64,000 bases of DNA from Liolophura sinensis (lineage: Eukaryota > Mollusca > Polyplacophora > Chitonida > Chitonidae), in NCBI RefSeq assembly GCF_032854445.1, contig NC_088295.1:36364510-36428509 (forward strand), in the 5' to 3' direction. A program made the translations under genes and the position numbers. The notes beneath the pieces are model-generated. The model ran no database searches, had not been told where the DNA came from, and saw nothing but the letters and a program-made list of their open reading frames with translations. Below, piece by piece: positions 20,443 to 34,325 of this stretch. The first letter of the stretch is position 1. Every line of letters starts with the position of its first letter.

Positions 20443-23400
20443 AATCCAACATGTGCCATTATCACTCAGGATTTCTTCACCAAGTTACATTAAGTGGTTA
20501 AAAGGGAATATTGCATATGAACCCTTAACCTCCATTGGTTTATATGGTTGCAAATCTTTCCATGGGAGACAAATCCAGGCGTGACTTATTATCTCCCTTG
20601 AAATGGATACAGGTGAATTTAGAATGTTGCATTTGTAAGGTGTTGAAGTGATTGTCTGTTTCTGTCATATGGAAGTAACTGAATCATGGTTGATGAAACA
20701 TTTCCACATTTTAGCTTGGTAGGACTTTTTTTAAAACTCAATTGTAAGATTATTTTACAAAGGTAAGTCCAACTCTTCATCAGCAACCGATACTGTGGTT
20801 GTATGCTCCTTGACTTTGTGGTAAAACATGGGAATTTTCTGAACTTTTATAAGACAGGTTTTGGTTAAATACATTAGGTTATGGGTTGTACATGATAGTC
20901 AACAATATGCCTGTAACATAGGATTCTTTTGGTCGTGTCAGAATCCCTGCGTTTGAAATAACTTATGGATTGTTGATATGTTATTTGGCATAGTCGATTT
21001 GTTCTAAGTTTTTGTGAAACAAGACTGGTTTTGAAAATTGTTCCTGTCAAGTCACTTTGTTATTACTTAATGACTGGCAGTGTTACTGACTGTTTGACTG
21101 TGAGAAGTCAAGAGTATTAGGCTTGTTTCTCTATATTTTGATTCATTGGCATAACCCTGAACATGTGAACAGATCTGATAAGTCATGGTATGCAATTGGT
21201 TCTCTTTCTCTTCATACTTTAATAGTACTATTTTCTCACTGCCGACACAGCCTACTAATGTCATTGTCTTTGTGTGGTCAAATTACTGGTCCTCCCATCA
21301 GTCTTGCAATAGCAAAATGACTGCTGACATAAAGTGCGGTACTGACAATTAGAGGATTTAATATACTTTTTTTTTTGTTTCTTTCTGTGCACAGTTGAAT
21401 ATGTCACCTATTTCACTGTGCACTCTCTGTGCTGCAGAAGAATGTATGCATATATGTTTACTAACTCTGCAGGACAGTTTGTCATGCTGTGAAGGTTTTT
21501 TTTTTTGATTTTAAGACACAATGCATTTATGCACCTAAGCTTCACATGTTGGAATAATGGAATTATTTATAAAAAATGAAAATCTTGCTGGTGGCTTGTC
21601 CTACTATTTTTTTTCGGAATAGTAAAAGATACTCTGTCTATGATAGATTTCAATGGTACAATATTATGCAAGAAATTTGGATCAACACTATGAGTATGAA
21701 TCAGAAATTCAGGGTTGCTGTTTGCACTGCCATATGCCAATTCTATTTGTTTGTGTTAGAAGAAGAAAGCATGATGTATAGATGAATGATAATTTTTTGC
21801 ATAACGTAGCAAGGCAGTAAGTAGACCTAAAAATGAATAACCTTTGTAGATTATTTATATATTCATTTTAGAGTTAAGTCTTTATAAGGGGATACAAAGC
21901 ATACTCCTGTCAGGGGTAAAAGTATTTAGTCGTGGTAAAAGGGCAAGAGTTTGATACATTTTTTAAGTAAATAAGTTAATTTAAAATGGTTAAGCATGTT
22001 GAAGAAGATCAAAGATATAGTTGTATTTTATTGTTATAGGAGTTTAAAAATTATGAAATTGTTGAACATGATTTGTTCATTGTAATATTTGAAAAAGATA
22101 TCGATGTTGAGAATAATGTTATAGGCCTGCTGTTTTTTGTTGGTATGTAGGTAATGTTCTGTCATTTAGGATACTATTGAGTGGACATCCTTGTTATGAG
22201 CAGAATAGGTGATGTGGCCGAAGATTAACCTTAGGTCATTGTTAAGTATGGATGGTAAGGCTTCAGTTAGTCTGAGGAAGCCAAGTCAAACAGCAGAGAG
22301 ATCAGAAAGTGTATAGTTAATGCAATGTTTGGTGAATACAGCATGCAGTTTGAAATTTGCACCATAAGGATAATTGGTAAAAGTCTTTGTGACTTGTATT
22401 TTAAGGAGGGTCTTACTTTGTTTAATATGGTTGTAGTTTACTTGAATGGTCATATCTGTCTAAAATAATTGTGGAAATTACAGCAGTTAAATGATTGTCC
22501 ATTTTTTGGCAAGATCGGGGTTATGGCTGAATGTCAAAGATTTAATTTTACAGGCCTTTGGTTATTATTCCTATTCATAAAAGTTAGCCAGTTATGATAT
22601 CTATGTGGGAAAGGCATGCTTGTTGTAGTCCCATTGCTTACATGAAGATGCCATCAGTTGCCATGGAAATGCAATCAGTCTGCCGGTCAAATAAGTAACC
22701 AGGTACATCTGGCATCATTGGATAAAGGTTGAATTGAATCATGTTGAGTGTACTTAATAGACATTTTCTGTGAATAAGGTGTATTTTTTATTTTTTTTCA
22801 CACAGATTGCTTAAACATAATACATTTAATGCATAAATATAATTTGAAAAATAACAGAAGATGTCATTATGAATGTATCAAAAGTTTATGCAAAATCATC
22901 CATGTGTAGTTTCATGTTGAGTTTCATTGAATAACTTGTCGACATCACTTTTTTTGCTTTTAGTTGAACAGAAAATCAACATGTTCATGTATGTTTGTAG
23001 AAATTTGCTTTATACATTTTTAGTACTGTTATTTCACTAGACTTATTTCACATTTCAATTGACTGTTGAACAGACAGTATTTGCACAAGGACAAAACTTT
23101 TGTAGTTTTGTTTTTATGCCTTTATTACATGGATGATAAGATGTATATGTTTCACCATTGCTTTGTTTCATGAAGACTTGTAGTTTCCATTTCAGCGATT
23201 ATGTTGTCCTGAATGATTTAATGAGCAACTCTATCGGTGGTACTTAAAGGTTTGCCTGTGTCTTATAGGGACCATCAGATAAAGTGTGACCTTGGGAATA
23301 GTATGTCAGTAGATGTGTGTGCAGCGAATAAGAAAAGGTATTGGCTGTACTTACTTACATATAGACATACATACATGTATGTATGAAGAGTAAATGTTTA

Positions 23401-24440
23401 TGAGGCCCTTTTGCTGCATCAAACACAGTGTGTTTCAGATACAGGTACATTGTACATCATCTCAAGTTACTTGTACATCTCGGGTTACATACACGTGTCA
23501 TTTTGAAGTTGCCTGTACACATAAACAAATACCTAAAGAAATGAAGCGGGTGGTGAGAGACACAAAAAAAACTGTGCATGTCTATTCTTTTGTACGTGTG
23601 TAATGCAGTTGACACTGTGGCCAGTGTCGCTTCATGTGTGTTAGTACATGTTTTAAGAAGTTCAGTCTATTTTGCCATCAAAATAACTGATTCTGGGAGC
23701 CTTATTAAGGTATAAGTGGCCCTTCTTTAACTCGTAGAATTAATGGGATTTCTGCATCCATGCATTGCTGGCAAATTTCAGATGGGAAGACTTGATAGTG
23801 TATTAGGAAGCCCATAGAACAAACTATTAACCAGTACTTACCATTGGGTAAATACTGTATTATTCGCATTTCATTTATGCACATGTTTAATGTCCTCTTT
23901 GAATTTCACCAACACTCAGTCTTCAGAGGCAAACATCTACCTCTACCCAGCAGTTGTAAATTCTACTGGAAACTCTCTCATTTGAAAACAAATACATGTA
24001 CACATCAGCTGGCTGAATTTCATGAGGTGTGTTCTTGTGTTTGGTACATATTTATGATTAGTTTAATTATGCAAAAAATGTGAAAGGAAAAAAAAAAACC
24101 CACTTGTGAAATAGAAAGTAAATTATAATGGATTGTTAGAAGAAATATAAACGGTAAAGAAATGCTTAGGGGGACCCCAAGTTATGAGCTTATACCTGGA
24201 GTTAGTAGGCAAAACTTGATTGTGTTAAGTTTTTTGGGGTAAGGAGATCTGTGAGTGAAGTTGATAGATTTAGTAGCGTAGTCTCTCTGCTTGTGGCCAA
24301 ACACAAAGTGTCTCTTTCCACGTGATAAGTGATGGTATATTGCATGGTTTATGTCTTGTTTAGTGCTTGCTTTCTGTGATGTACTCTGCCAACCTTTGGC
24401 TACATAATATGGTCAAACCAAAATAAACTTTATCTATTCG
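20443..24440 (+). other. probable long 3' UTR of macroH2A
   Basis: Gene-free, T-rich sequence downstream of the macroH2A stop. An AATAAA hexamer at 24422-24427 is a candidate poly(A) signal, but earlier sites cannot be excluded. The short open frames in this stretch look random. I infer a UTR from strand composition only. Confidence 0.4.
24422..24427 (+). terminator. candidate poly(A) signal
   Basis: AATAAA about 4 kb after the macroH2A stop codon and just before the 105-bp array. Use not proven. Confidence 0.3.
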
Positions 24441-24534
24441 AAGCACCTGTATACTTTGTTGATCATTTTTGGAGCATTTCATGTTGCTAATTATGTTGAT
24501 GAATAATAGTTTAACTCTTGGCATTTTTCATATC

Positions 24535-27400
24535 TAGAATTGCTATTCTGCTGTCAGTGATCCACTTGCAATTGTTTGCTCCAAGACAGCACTGATGTGT
24601 AATAGCCTTCTTCACATCTAGTGGTTTCCCTTTGGGACTGACATTGCTATTCTGCTGCCAGTGATCCACCTGCAGATTTTGGTCCCAGGACAGTACTGGT
24701 GTGAAATAGCCTTGTTCACTTCTAATGGTTTCCCCTTGGGACTGACATTGCTGTTCTACTGCCAGTGATCCACATGCAGAGGATGGTCCCAGGAGAGTAC
24801 TGGTGTGTAATAGCCCTCTTCACATCTAGTGGTTTCCCCTTGGGACTGACATTACTGTTCTGCTGTCAGCGATCCACTTGCAATTGTTTGCTCCAGAACA
24901 TCACTGATGTGTAATAACCTTGTTCATGTCTATAGTGGTTTCCAATTGGACTGACAGTACTGGTGTGTAATAGCCTTGTTCATGTCTAATGGTTTCCCCT
25001 TGGGGCTGACATTGCTATTCTGCTCCAGTAATCCACCTGCAGAGGTTGGTCCCAGGGGAGTACTTGAGTGTAATAGCCTTGTTCTCATCTAGTGGTTTCC
25101 CCCTTGGGACTGACATTGCTGTTCTGCTGTCAGTGATCCACTTACAGAGGTTGGTCCCAGGGCAGTACTGGTGTGTAATAGCCTTGTTCATGTCTATAGT
25201 GGTTCCCCTTGGAACTGACATTGCTGTTCTGCTGTCAGTGATCCACTTACAGAGGTCGGTCCCAGGACAGTACTGGTGTGTAATAGCCTTGTTCATGTCT
25301 ATAGTGGTTCCCCTTGGACCTGACATTGCTTTTCTGCTGTCAGTGATCCACTTACAGAGGTCGGTTCCAGGGCAGTACTGGTGTGTAATAGCCTTGTTCA
25401 TGTCTATAGTGGTTCCCCTTGGACCTGACATTGCTGTTCTGCTGTCAGTGATCCACTTACAGAGGTCGGTTCCAGGGCAGTACTGGTGTGTAATAGCCTT
25501 GTTCACGTCTTTAGTGGTTCCCCTTGGACCTGACATTGCTTTTCTGCTGTCAGTGATCCACTTACAGAGGTCGGTTCCAGGGCAGTACTGGTGTGTAATA
25601 GCCTGGTTCATGTCTAGTGGTTTCCCCTTGGGACTGACATTGCTATTCTGCTGTCAGTGATCCACTTACAGAGGTCGGTCCCAGGACAGTACTGGTGTGT
25701 AATAGCCTTGTTCATGTCTATAGTGGTTCCCCTTGGAACTGCCATTGCTGTTCTGCTGTCAGTGATCCACTTACAGAGGTTGGTCCCAGGGCCGTACTGG
25801 TGTGTAATAGCCTTGTTCATGTCTATAGTGGTTCCCCCTGGAACTGACATTGCTGTTCTGCTGTCAGTGATCCACTTACAGAGGTCGGTTCCAGGGCAGT
25901 ACTGGTGTGTAATAGCCTTGTTCACGTCTTTAGTGGTTCCCCTTGGAACTGACATTGCTTTTCTGCTGTCAGTGATCCACTTACAGAGGTCGGTTCCAGG
26001 GCAGTACTGGTGTGTAATAGCCTTGTTCATGTCTATAGTGGTTCCCCTTGGAACTGACATTGCTGTTTTGCTGTCAGTGATCCACTTACAGAGGTTGGTC
26101 CCAGGGCAGTACTGGTGTGTAATAGCCTTGTTCATGTCTAGTGGTTTCCCCTTGGGACTGACATTGCTGTTCTGCTGTCAGTGATCCACTTACAGAGGTT
26201 GGTCCCAGGGCAGTACTGGTGTGTAATAGCCTTGTTCATGTCTAGTGGTTTCCCCTTGGGACTGACGTTGCTTTTCTGCTGTCAGTGATCCACCTGCAGA
26301 GGTTGGTCCCAGGACAGTACTGGTGTGTAATAGCCTTGTTCATGTCTATAGTGGTTTCCCCTAGGGACTGACATTGCTGTTCTGCTGCCAGTGGTCCACC
26401 TGCAGATTTTGACCCCAGGACAGTACTGGTGTGTAATAGCCTTGCTCATGTCTAGTGGTTTCCCCTTGGAACTGACATTGCTGTTCTGCTGCCAGTGATC
26501 CACCTGCAGATTTTGACCCCAGGACAGTACTGGTGTGTAATAGCACTGTTCATATCGAGTGGTTTCCCCTTGGGACTGACATTGCTGTTCTGCTGCCAGT
26601 GATCCACCTGCAGATTTTGACCCCAGGACAGTACTGGTGTGTAATAAATAGCCTTGTTCATGTCTACTGGTTTCCCCTTGGGACTGACATTGCTGTTCTG
26701 CTGTCAGTGATCCACTTGCAATTGTTTGCTCCAGGACATCACTGATGTGTAATAGCCTTGTTCATGTCTATAGTGGTTTCCCCTAGGGACTGACATTGCT
26801 GTTCTGCTGCCAGTGGTCCACCTGCAGATTTTGACCCCAGGACAGTACTGGTGTGTAATAAATAGCCTTGTTCATGTCTAGTGGTTTCCCCTTGGGACTG
26901 ACATTGCTGTTCTGCTGTCAGTGATCCACTTGCAATTGTTTGCTCCAGGACATCACTGATGTGTAATAACCTTGTTCATGTCTATAGTGGTTTCCCCCTT
27001 GGGACTGACATTGCTGTTCTGCTGTCAGTGATCCTTCTACAATTGTTGGTTTCAGGACAGTACTGGTGTGTAATAGCCTGGTTCATGTCTAGTGGTTTCC
27101 CCTTGGGACTGACATTGCTTTTCTGCTGTCAGTGATCCACTTACAGAGGTCGGTCCCAGGACAGTACTGGTGTGTAATAGCCTTGTTCATGTCTAGTGGT
27201 TTCCCCCTTGGGACTGACATTGCTGTTCTGCTGTCAGTGATCCACTTACAGAGGTTGGTCCCAGGACAGTACTGGTGTGTAATAGCCTGGTTCATGTCTA
27301 GTGGTTTCCCCTTGGGACTGACATTGCTGTTCTGCAGTCAGCGATCCGCATACAGTAGTTGGTTTCAGGACAGTAGTGGTTTGTAATAACCTTGTCTATA
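24535..27400. repeat. 105-bp tandem array, about 27 units
   Basis: The unit contains 'ccccttgggactgacattgc', 'ctgctgtcagtgatccac', 'ccaggacagtactggtgtgt' and 'aatagccttgttcatgtct'. In the central part (25100-26270) the period is 105 bp, divisible by three, and the unit has a stop-free frame on each strand. Long opposing frames therefore arise there: minus-strand repeats of NKAITHQYCPGTDLCKWITD and plus-strand repeats of VPGQYWCVIALFMS. Flanking units are more diverged, with indels and stop codons. A second unit type ('cacttgcaattgtttgctcc') is interspersed at 24.58, 24.87, 26.71 and 26.92 kb. I read the frames as by-products of the repeat. Confidence 0.93.
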
Positions 27401-28870
27401 ATCTTCCACAGGGTCTTATAAAAATCTTACCAACGACAAGGGTTCCCAGAACAATTATGTCTGTCTTAGTCCAGATTATTAGCCATTAACCAATGAGATC
27501 ATGTGTATGAACCCAGCTCCACCTTTATCAAATTACCTGCCATGCCCAAATATGGCATACACCATGAACTTGTTTTAAGAGTGGTAATGTGTGTGGTTTA
27601 TGAAAGCCTGTCAGTTACTTGCCAAAGGCTGGTGGTTTAAGCTGGGTACTCCAGGTTTTCTCTATTAAAACTGACCAGTGCAGTACAAGCAAAACATTCT
27701 TGAACACTATGTTAAACCTTGATCAAATCCACCAATCTGACCACCACCACAATAATAATGACCCCACTGTACACCAGAAACTTAGCCTTGATGTGCTGAA
27801 ACATTGTAGTAACATTAAAAAGCAAATGTTTAAATTTCTATGCTTTATTTATATCGTTAAAGCACAGCCTCCTAAACTTTCAATAGGGGGAATTCCACGA
27901 TTACCTGAACATAGCACAGCATATCACCTCACCAGAACATAAAGATCACCTGGCTTTATATCAATCATCTTAAGCATTATTCGTATGTAAGAGAATATAT
28001 ATACATTTACATACATCTTATAAATACTTTGTTAACAATGTTCCCAACAGCGCAAGTATTATTATTTAAAGTTAATTACATAACTGTTTTAGGAATGTTC
28101 ATTGCAGAATACCATGTATTTATATTTCACAGCAAAAATGGATGAAGGGTGGATAAACTTGGAAGTCACCAAAATGTTTCTTATTTTATACGTACACAAA
28201 ATGGTCATATGAAATCACAAAGTTAAACACACTATAAAACAGCTATGAACCTAACTATACATACAGAGTACAGATAGGCATGTACATGTAGATGGTATTC
28301 ATGAAACAGAGTTATTTACAAGTACTTGTATACATGTTTACTCCTGTTTTGTGCAAGACTAATGCAGATACAATAATTTCAAATAGAGCACCAAACAACA
28401 GGCAAGTACTGACTAGAATTAAATATTCAAAATGAGTGTGAAGCATAAAAATAAATGTTACAACAGGAAAACTGATGCTCGTGACTTTACAAATCATAAA
28501 TTATTGATACATGTATAAGCAACAGCTTTGACACCCAAATTAAAATGTAGCACACATAATATTGCTTATTTTTTGATACTTCATTTAGGTGATAAGCATA
28601 ATATCAGTAAGCCAACAAACAATGAAAAGCACTTGTTTCAGTTTGAAGCCTCGAAATAAATCTGTATCAGCAAATTAAACTTTTCTCCACTGCTATGCAG
28701 TAGGCTTATTCTACTCCTGACACGTGAATCTAAAATTAATTTATCTATTATAATGAAAATGAACTACACCTAAATGTATTTCAACTGTTGGTAAATGCTG
28801 CAGTAGAGTTGCAACAACAAGGTCAAGTATTCACATCTTGGCAGGCAGGTGATCCTATGTATCTGAAGGT
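27401..28870. other. intergenic DNA, possibly including the BLOC1S2 3' UTR
   Basis: AT-rich, no gene seen. The part next to 28871 is presumably the 3' UTR of the minus-strand BLOC1S2 gene. A TTTATT at 27844-27849 would read AATAAA on that strand. A fragment near 27612-27690 ('aaaggctggtggtttaagc') resembles a block at 38500 and may be an old SINE. Confidence 0.4.
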
Positions 28871-31800
28871 TCATCTCTTTTCTAACTGCTTAAATCTGGC
28901 CTCTGTAAAAGAAAAGTGGTTACAATGAAGCATACATTTTGTGAGAACATAATTTAAACAGTTTTCTATTTGTATATTCATGCAGTTGGCCAAATGAACA
29001 TTATATCTGAGCAGCAGTCCATTGAATAACTTGTTTGGTAAAAGTGAGTTCTTTGGGAACACAGCAAATGACCTAACATTTCACCCCAAAAAGGGCATTT
29101 TTAGAGCCAAATGTTACATATAATATTACCCTAAAAGACCTAAAATTTTGCCCATAAAAGTGCTTATTTAGAGGCAAATAAATCTAACAAAATACTATTT
29201 TTGTTGCTGAAATTCTTTTCATTTTTTCAAAACTTAGACCATGGGTGCATGACACTTTGGGTAATTTACCATATTTTACTCATACCAAAAATGAAGGAGT
29301 TTTCTTCTAAAATTTTCACTCCAAATATGAAAACTGCATACATCAGCCATAGTGAAGTTTTCTTAATGTAGACTGTTACGGTGTTACCTACCTAATCGTT
29401 TGGAGTAAGCATCCAGTCTATAAGCTGCCTGCTCGAGAGAAGCCACACTTTCCTCAATCTGATCTATCTGATCCAGGTACGGTTGTAACAGTTTGTCTGA
29501 ATCACCACAAACAGAAAAGTTCAGCAAGATTAACATAATCCTTTTGAGAAGATGAAAGAAAACACACACTGACAACATAATCTGCTAAATACTGCTGTGT
29601 TTCCATGGACATGCAATTGCATTTGTGATAAATCATCTGATAGTTCTTCTGGGAATGGGAATTACATAAATATGTTGGACTTTGAGCAATTGTTTAACCA
29701 CCGGTTAGCACAGAGTGGATGGTAGATGCCCCATTTTTAAGGCATTTGACAAGGATTTATTGTTGAGGTAGATTGATGCGGCAGTAAATAACACAGGTAA
29801 ACGCAGCTGTCAAAGCAGAGGCCATGAAATTTTGTACACTTTAACTTTATATGAGCACATATCAAATTAAGCAGAAGCTTTTCTTAACCTGTGAATGCAC
29901 TCATAGACATGCATAGTAATACCAGATATAGGACATTTAAACACGTTTAAACGACATTTGTGAATACAGTGAACTCTCTGTAAACCAACTGTACTCGGGA
30001 CAGAACAAAACTGTCAGTTTAGACAAGATGTCAGCATATTAAACATGGACAAGTAGCCTACAACAACAACATGTGAATTGTACATACATATATGTTTAAT
30101 TAAACTTGTTAAAGAGCACAGTGATGCATAGCAACAGACTATGGAAAGAAACTGATCTGTATTTAACTTTAGTACATATGTGCATAATTGCTTTACAAAA
30201 AATCGAACTTTATCACTCAAGTTCATTTCCACATGGCGACGCTTTGCTGGTCTGCTGGCCATTGTCAGGTGTTATCAGGGCAATAGAAGGGAAAATTGTG
30301 ACGGCAACGGCAACTGTTGTTTGAAGCATTTTTATTCAGTCCCTGAGCTACTCAGTGTCAGACTCATCTTTCACTCACAGAGTGACTAAACTCCGATCTC
30401 CACAGAAGGTATGGTACAGTATCAAGACAGACTACCACCTACTGAAGTAGGCAAGAGTTCACATAAACACATCTCCCTTCCCACTGATCTTCAGTCACCT
30501 GGTGAGCAGGCAAGTTGAAGCCAAATTCTCACTCCTTCGGACGTCGTGCGACATGCTGCGTCGGATTAGACAAGACAGATTAACACTCACTGGAAATGTT
30601 TGTACTACAAACCACTGTCGGTGTTTAGAATAGACAAGAGTCGGTTTACTGAAGGCAATTAGCATTAATGTCAAATGGAGCAGAAAACGAACCATGAAAT
30701 GTTGTCGGTTTTGACAAGATGTTGGTCAATTAAGGTGTCGGTGTTGAGAGAGAGTCCACTGTATTACAAAGTACTCAACTACCACAGATAACTTTAATGA
30801 AAGACACAAATAGTGTAACAAATACTCTCAAGTTACTCAGTATTTCAGGATTTTATTTTTACTCTCCTAATAATGGTAAAACAAAGTTCCAAAATACGGT
30901 GTCACAGTCTTGGGTTTTCAGAATTACAATACACACTATTTGTGTATTATTTTATAGTGAGTGTCATAATGTAGATCTGTGCAACTGTCATCTGTAAGAT
31001 TTGTCTTGTTTTTTTTTTATTAGCAAAGCGCTAAATTTAAAAATTCTTGTCACACACACACACACACACAAAAAAAACAACACACTAAAAGACATATTAT
31101 ACACTCACATTTTTCATTCATGACATGAAGTGATTTACTTATATTTATGGCTATATGTTTCATTTCCTCATATTTTGTTACTGTGACTTTGTTCATCTCT
31201 TCAAGAAGTTTGTAATCTTCGGCCGTGGCTGAAATATATACAAAAAAAAAACCATCATAGGAAATGGGGCATCATTATATTGCCTTACTGATGCAAACCT
31301 GATTTTCAATTTTGGTGTCTGTAAATGTAAAGGCTGACAATAATATATGAATGAATGAGATGTTGTCCACACCAGCTAAAAGAGTGTTCTTTTAGCTAAT
31401 AACTTTGTGAATTCAACTGAATATAATGTAATATACATTGTACATCAAGTACATGTCTTTAAGAGATACCGTAAAGAAATAGTTGGAGTCAAAATATTGT
31501 CAGATATCCTAATTACTGAAGCTTTTTTGTACCTCAAAAGATAACTTCAACACCACATTTTACAAAGAAAATAATGTCACACAGAAATACATTAGAAACA
31601 AGCCTCCTGAAGATTCAGGTCCACTGCTAATAAGGGAGTAAAAGTTTTCAGAGGACACCAAAAATGTACAAACTTAAGATCTTTCAAGAAAAAAAATTAT
31701 GCACTTAAATTATAGGAATAAATTCACTATCACTCAGGTGACATGTATTCTTTCATTTATTTTTATGAAAAGTAAACAATCTGTTTGGAAAGAAGTGTGT

Positions 31801-33951
31801 TTATCTTTACCTTCAAGTTCTCCCTTAAGATAATCTGCTGTATTCTGAAATGTTTCACGACACAACTTGACAACATCAGGAGGGGGTGGTTCTCTAGCCT
31901 CCATAGCTGTCTCAATAGGCTGGGACGCAACTGAAACATACGTGAATGTATTGGTGCACCTAGGCCAATTGGCCAGCTTGTAAACTCCATACTCACAAAT
32001 TTTTGCTGTATTTCTTTGTAAAGCTGTTGTGAACCACATCAAGAATACAAGAAGTATTTCACTTATAAATACAATGGCGATCAGAGACAAGGGTGGTGGA
32101 AACCAGAGTACTGCGAGTAATCAGCCACCTGCCTATGACAAGTAACTGATGAAGCATCCCACATGTGGTGCAGGGTAAGTCACCCTTAAGTGGTGTCAGT
32201 CTGCATGCCATTTTGGTGAGAGGGATGTGATCTCCAGGGAACTTCATGCATGACCAACTGAAATGCCACATCTGTAAGGACTACTTACTGCCAAAAATGC
32301 CATTCAGTACTGTGAGGCCAGGGAAATAAACAATATTCCCCGTTTGAGGCTGGGACTGAACCAATTTTGTTTTCAAATGACTGAACAGCATGCATCCACA
32401 CTGAATGTTAACAACCTGCTGATTATCAGGCTGCAGGTTAGAGTGAGTGAGTGAGTGCTTGGGGTTTAACGTCGTACTCAACAATTTTTCAGTCATATGA
32501 CGACGAAGGAATCATTAGGGTGCATGCACGTGTAATGTGCCTCCTTGTTGCAGGACGGATTTCCACCGCTCTTTTATTTAGTGCTGCCTCACTGAGACGA
32601 CTTACCGAAGGCAAGTAAGCCGCCCCGTCCAAGCCATTATACTGATACGGGTCAACCAGTCGTTGCACTATCCCCTTCATGCTGAACGCCAAGCGAGGAA
32701 GTTACAACTTCCTCTTTTAAAGTCTTATTTGTGACTCGACCAAGGATTGATCCTGGATCTACCGGTCCCGAAGCGGACGCTCTACCAACTGTGCTATCCG
32801 GGCCGGTCTCTGCAGGTTAGAAGTGTAGGAAACAATAATATTATACTAAGAGCATGTAAGCCATCATGTAAAACTATCTACATTGCAGACCATTCTGAGT
32901 ACATTAACAAAATAACTTTACGATCCGCATGACCATACAAGTTCATCTTTAGTACCCATCTAGTTAAATTTTCAAGTGTGAAATATCAGGATGCACTCAA
33001 ATGCCATGATTCGTGTGCAATTACATGTTCAGTTTACTCATACTACATGGCATCAAACATTTTGTATTAGGTCTTCATCACTTAGGATTTGAAAAAAAGG
33101 TAATAATCTTACAGCTGGAGTAAAAACTGTTATTATTTAAGGTGTGCAAATGAATTTTGGTAAAAAAATTTATGGTGAAGTTACATGCAAAGAGATAGCC
33201 TGAAGTAGTGGTATCATAGTGGCATCATTGTATTCTCTGAATTTATGTGACCAGTCTTTTAATGGAATTTACTATTACATAGGGCGTAACATTTAGGTAT
33301 TTAGTAAAACCAGCCTTCTGGATAGCATTGAATAACATATTTTTTAATCCCATGAGTTCGCACTAGCGTAAAGCACGACCTTGAGCCATGCGAAAATGTC
33401 AAAAATGCATTGTTGCATAGCGTCTTCAGTGCTACACTGTGCCAGTTTCTATTGTAATGTCGCACATCTTTAATGTGATGCCATCATGTTGAGTTAAGAA
33501 AGGATCATTTGACGTCAATAAAACAGCATAACTGCTACCAAGGACCACTGCTAGCCATGACTAATGACTTGTTTACATTTAGCAGATGTCACATTCATAA
33601 AGCAACGGAGGTAGAGTATCTAGGCCTACAGCACCTCCAGGGTTACATGAAATAGTTCACCATGTCAAATGTTCCACTACTATTCTACGGCCGTGTATGT
33701 AGGCAGGCAGTGTAATATATGTACATGCTTATCATTCAATTACTAACATTTACCAAAAACGAAAGACTGTTTTCAAGTAAGCATTTAACAGTGTGTAATT
33801 ACGGTACTATATTCAGTTAGTGTAAAAGGGAAGGGCAGATATCGACAGGGTTGCCAATGAAAATAAAACTATACACACTTGACAGTCCTCTCATGAGCTC
33901 AACTGTTTTATCTTTACTACTGCTAGCAGCAACGTCACTGTCTGTACTCAT
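28871..33951 (-). CDS. BLOC1S2: BLOC-1 subunit 2 (BLOS2)
   Basis: Subunit of BLOC-1 (and, in animals, of BORC), cytosolic coiled-coil complexes that act in lysosome-related organelle biogenesis and lysosome positioning. Five exons in transcript order: 33951-33879, 31930-31811, 31228-31109, 29496-29392, 28902-28871. All junctions are GT-AG with matching phases. The product is 149 aa against about 142 in human. The N-terminus is Ser/Asp-rich and not conserved. The core is strongly family-like: [92 protein letters not shown] and KQLEKR at the end. The core should form a continuous helix. I chose the Met at 33951 (MSTDSD); the frame stays open upstream to 34167, but that extension is hydrophobic and unlike the family. 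Intron 1 holds a SINE. Confidence 0.93.
31053..31079. repeat. (CA)n microsatellite with A-rich end
   Basis: A short CA tract followed by a run of A, in BLOC1S2 intron 3 just downstream of exon 3. Confidence 0.85.
32443..32809 (-). mobile_element. full-length tRNA-derived SINE, family A, with target duplication
   Basis: Read on the minus strand it starts with a tRNA-like head (ggccggatagcacagttggt, then agagcgtccgcttcggg and 'ggatcaatccttggtcgag'). The body follows ('gaaggggatagtgcaacgac', 'gtatcagtataatggcttgg'), and then the tail 'catatgactgaaaaattg', 'gagtacgacgttaaacccc' and cactcactcactc. It is flanked by a perfect 12-bp direct repeat, ctgcaggttaga, at 32431-32442 and 32810-32821. Inside BLOC1S2 intron 1. 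In the tail, cgtcgt and acgacg can pair around the loop that contains the palindrome gtcatatgac. Confidence 0.93.
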
Positions 33952-34325
33952 CTCGAACTCGTCAGAATCACACACAAACACCCGCTTTCTTTTTGCAACG
34001 ATGACAAGTCTGAATGTTGTTGTTGTCTTTCTGAAGCAGTCGCAAACTACAATGAAAATGCTTGATAACGATAATATTTCAGAGCATTCCAAAAACGTAT
34101 TTAATAAACATACTAAAAATGATACAGTGAAAATGTTAATAATGTCTTTTATTTTAAAAGAAATCAAGTAAATTTGCGAGCAGAGATGTTATTAATGATG
34201 TATAGTACTAGACTACAACAAATCTGACAGCGGTCAAACAATAAATAACACATGCGTGCGGATGATTTCGCAGATATTCGATCCAGTCAACCTCTAGCCG
34301 TAATCTTTTCCTGACGTCTTCTGAA
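33952..34325. promoter_or_regulatory. shared intergenic region of the BLOC1S2 / RNF181 divergent pair
   Basis: The two start codons face away from each other across 374 bp, so this interval must hold both 5' UTRs and probably a bidirectional promoter. It is mostly AT-rich with no clear TATA box for either gene. A CRE-like TGACGTCT lies at 34312-34319, seven bases before the RNF181 ATG, which is probably inside the leader. No CpG-rich island is evident. Confidence 0.6.

Noticed and set aside
25015..26184. Long open frames of 170-204 codons on both strands
   Set aside because: They follow the 105-bp tandem unit, which is divisible by three and lacks stops on both strands. There are no splice sites, no signal peptide and no known family.
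33952..34167. Upstream in-frame extension of BLOC1S2 exon 1
   Set aside because: The frame stays open for about 70 more codons, but the added part is hydrophobic, unlike the family, and lies in the divergent promoter region. The Met at 33951 gives a length close to that of known BLOC1S2.
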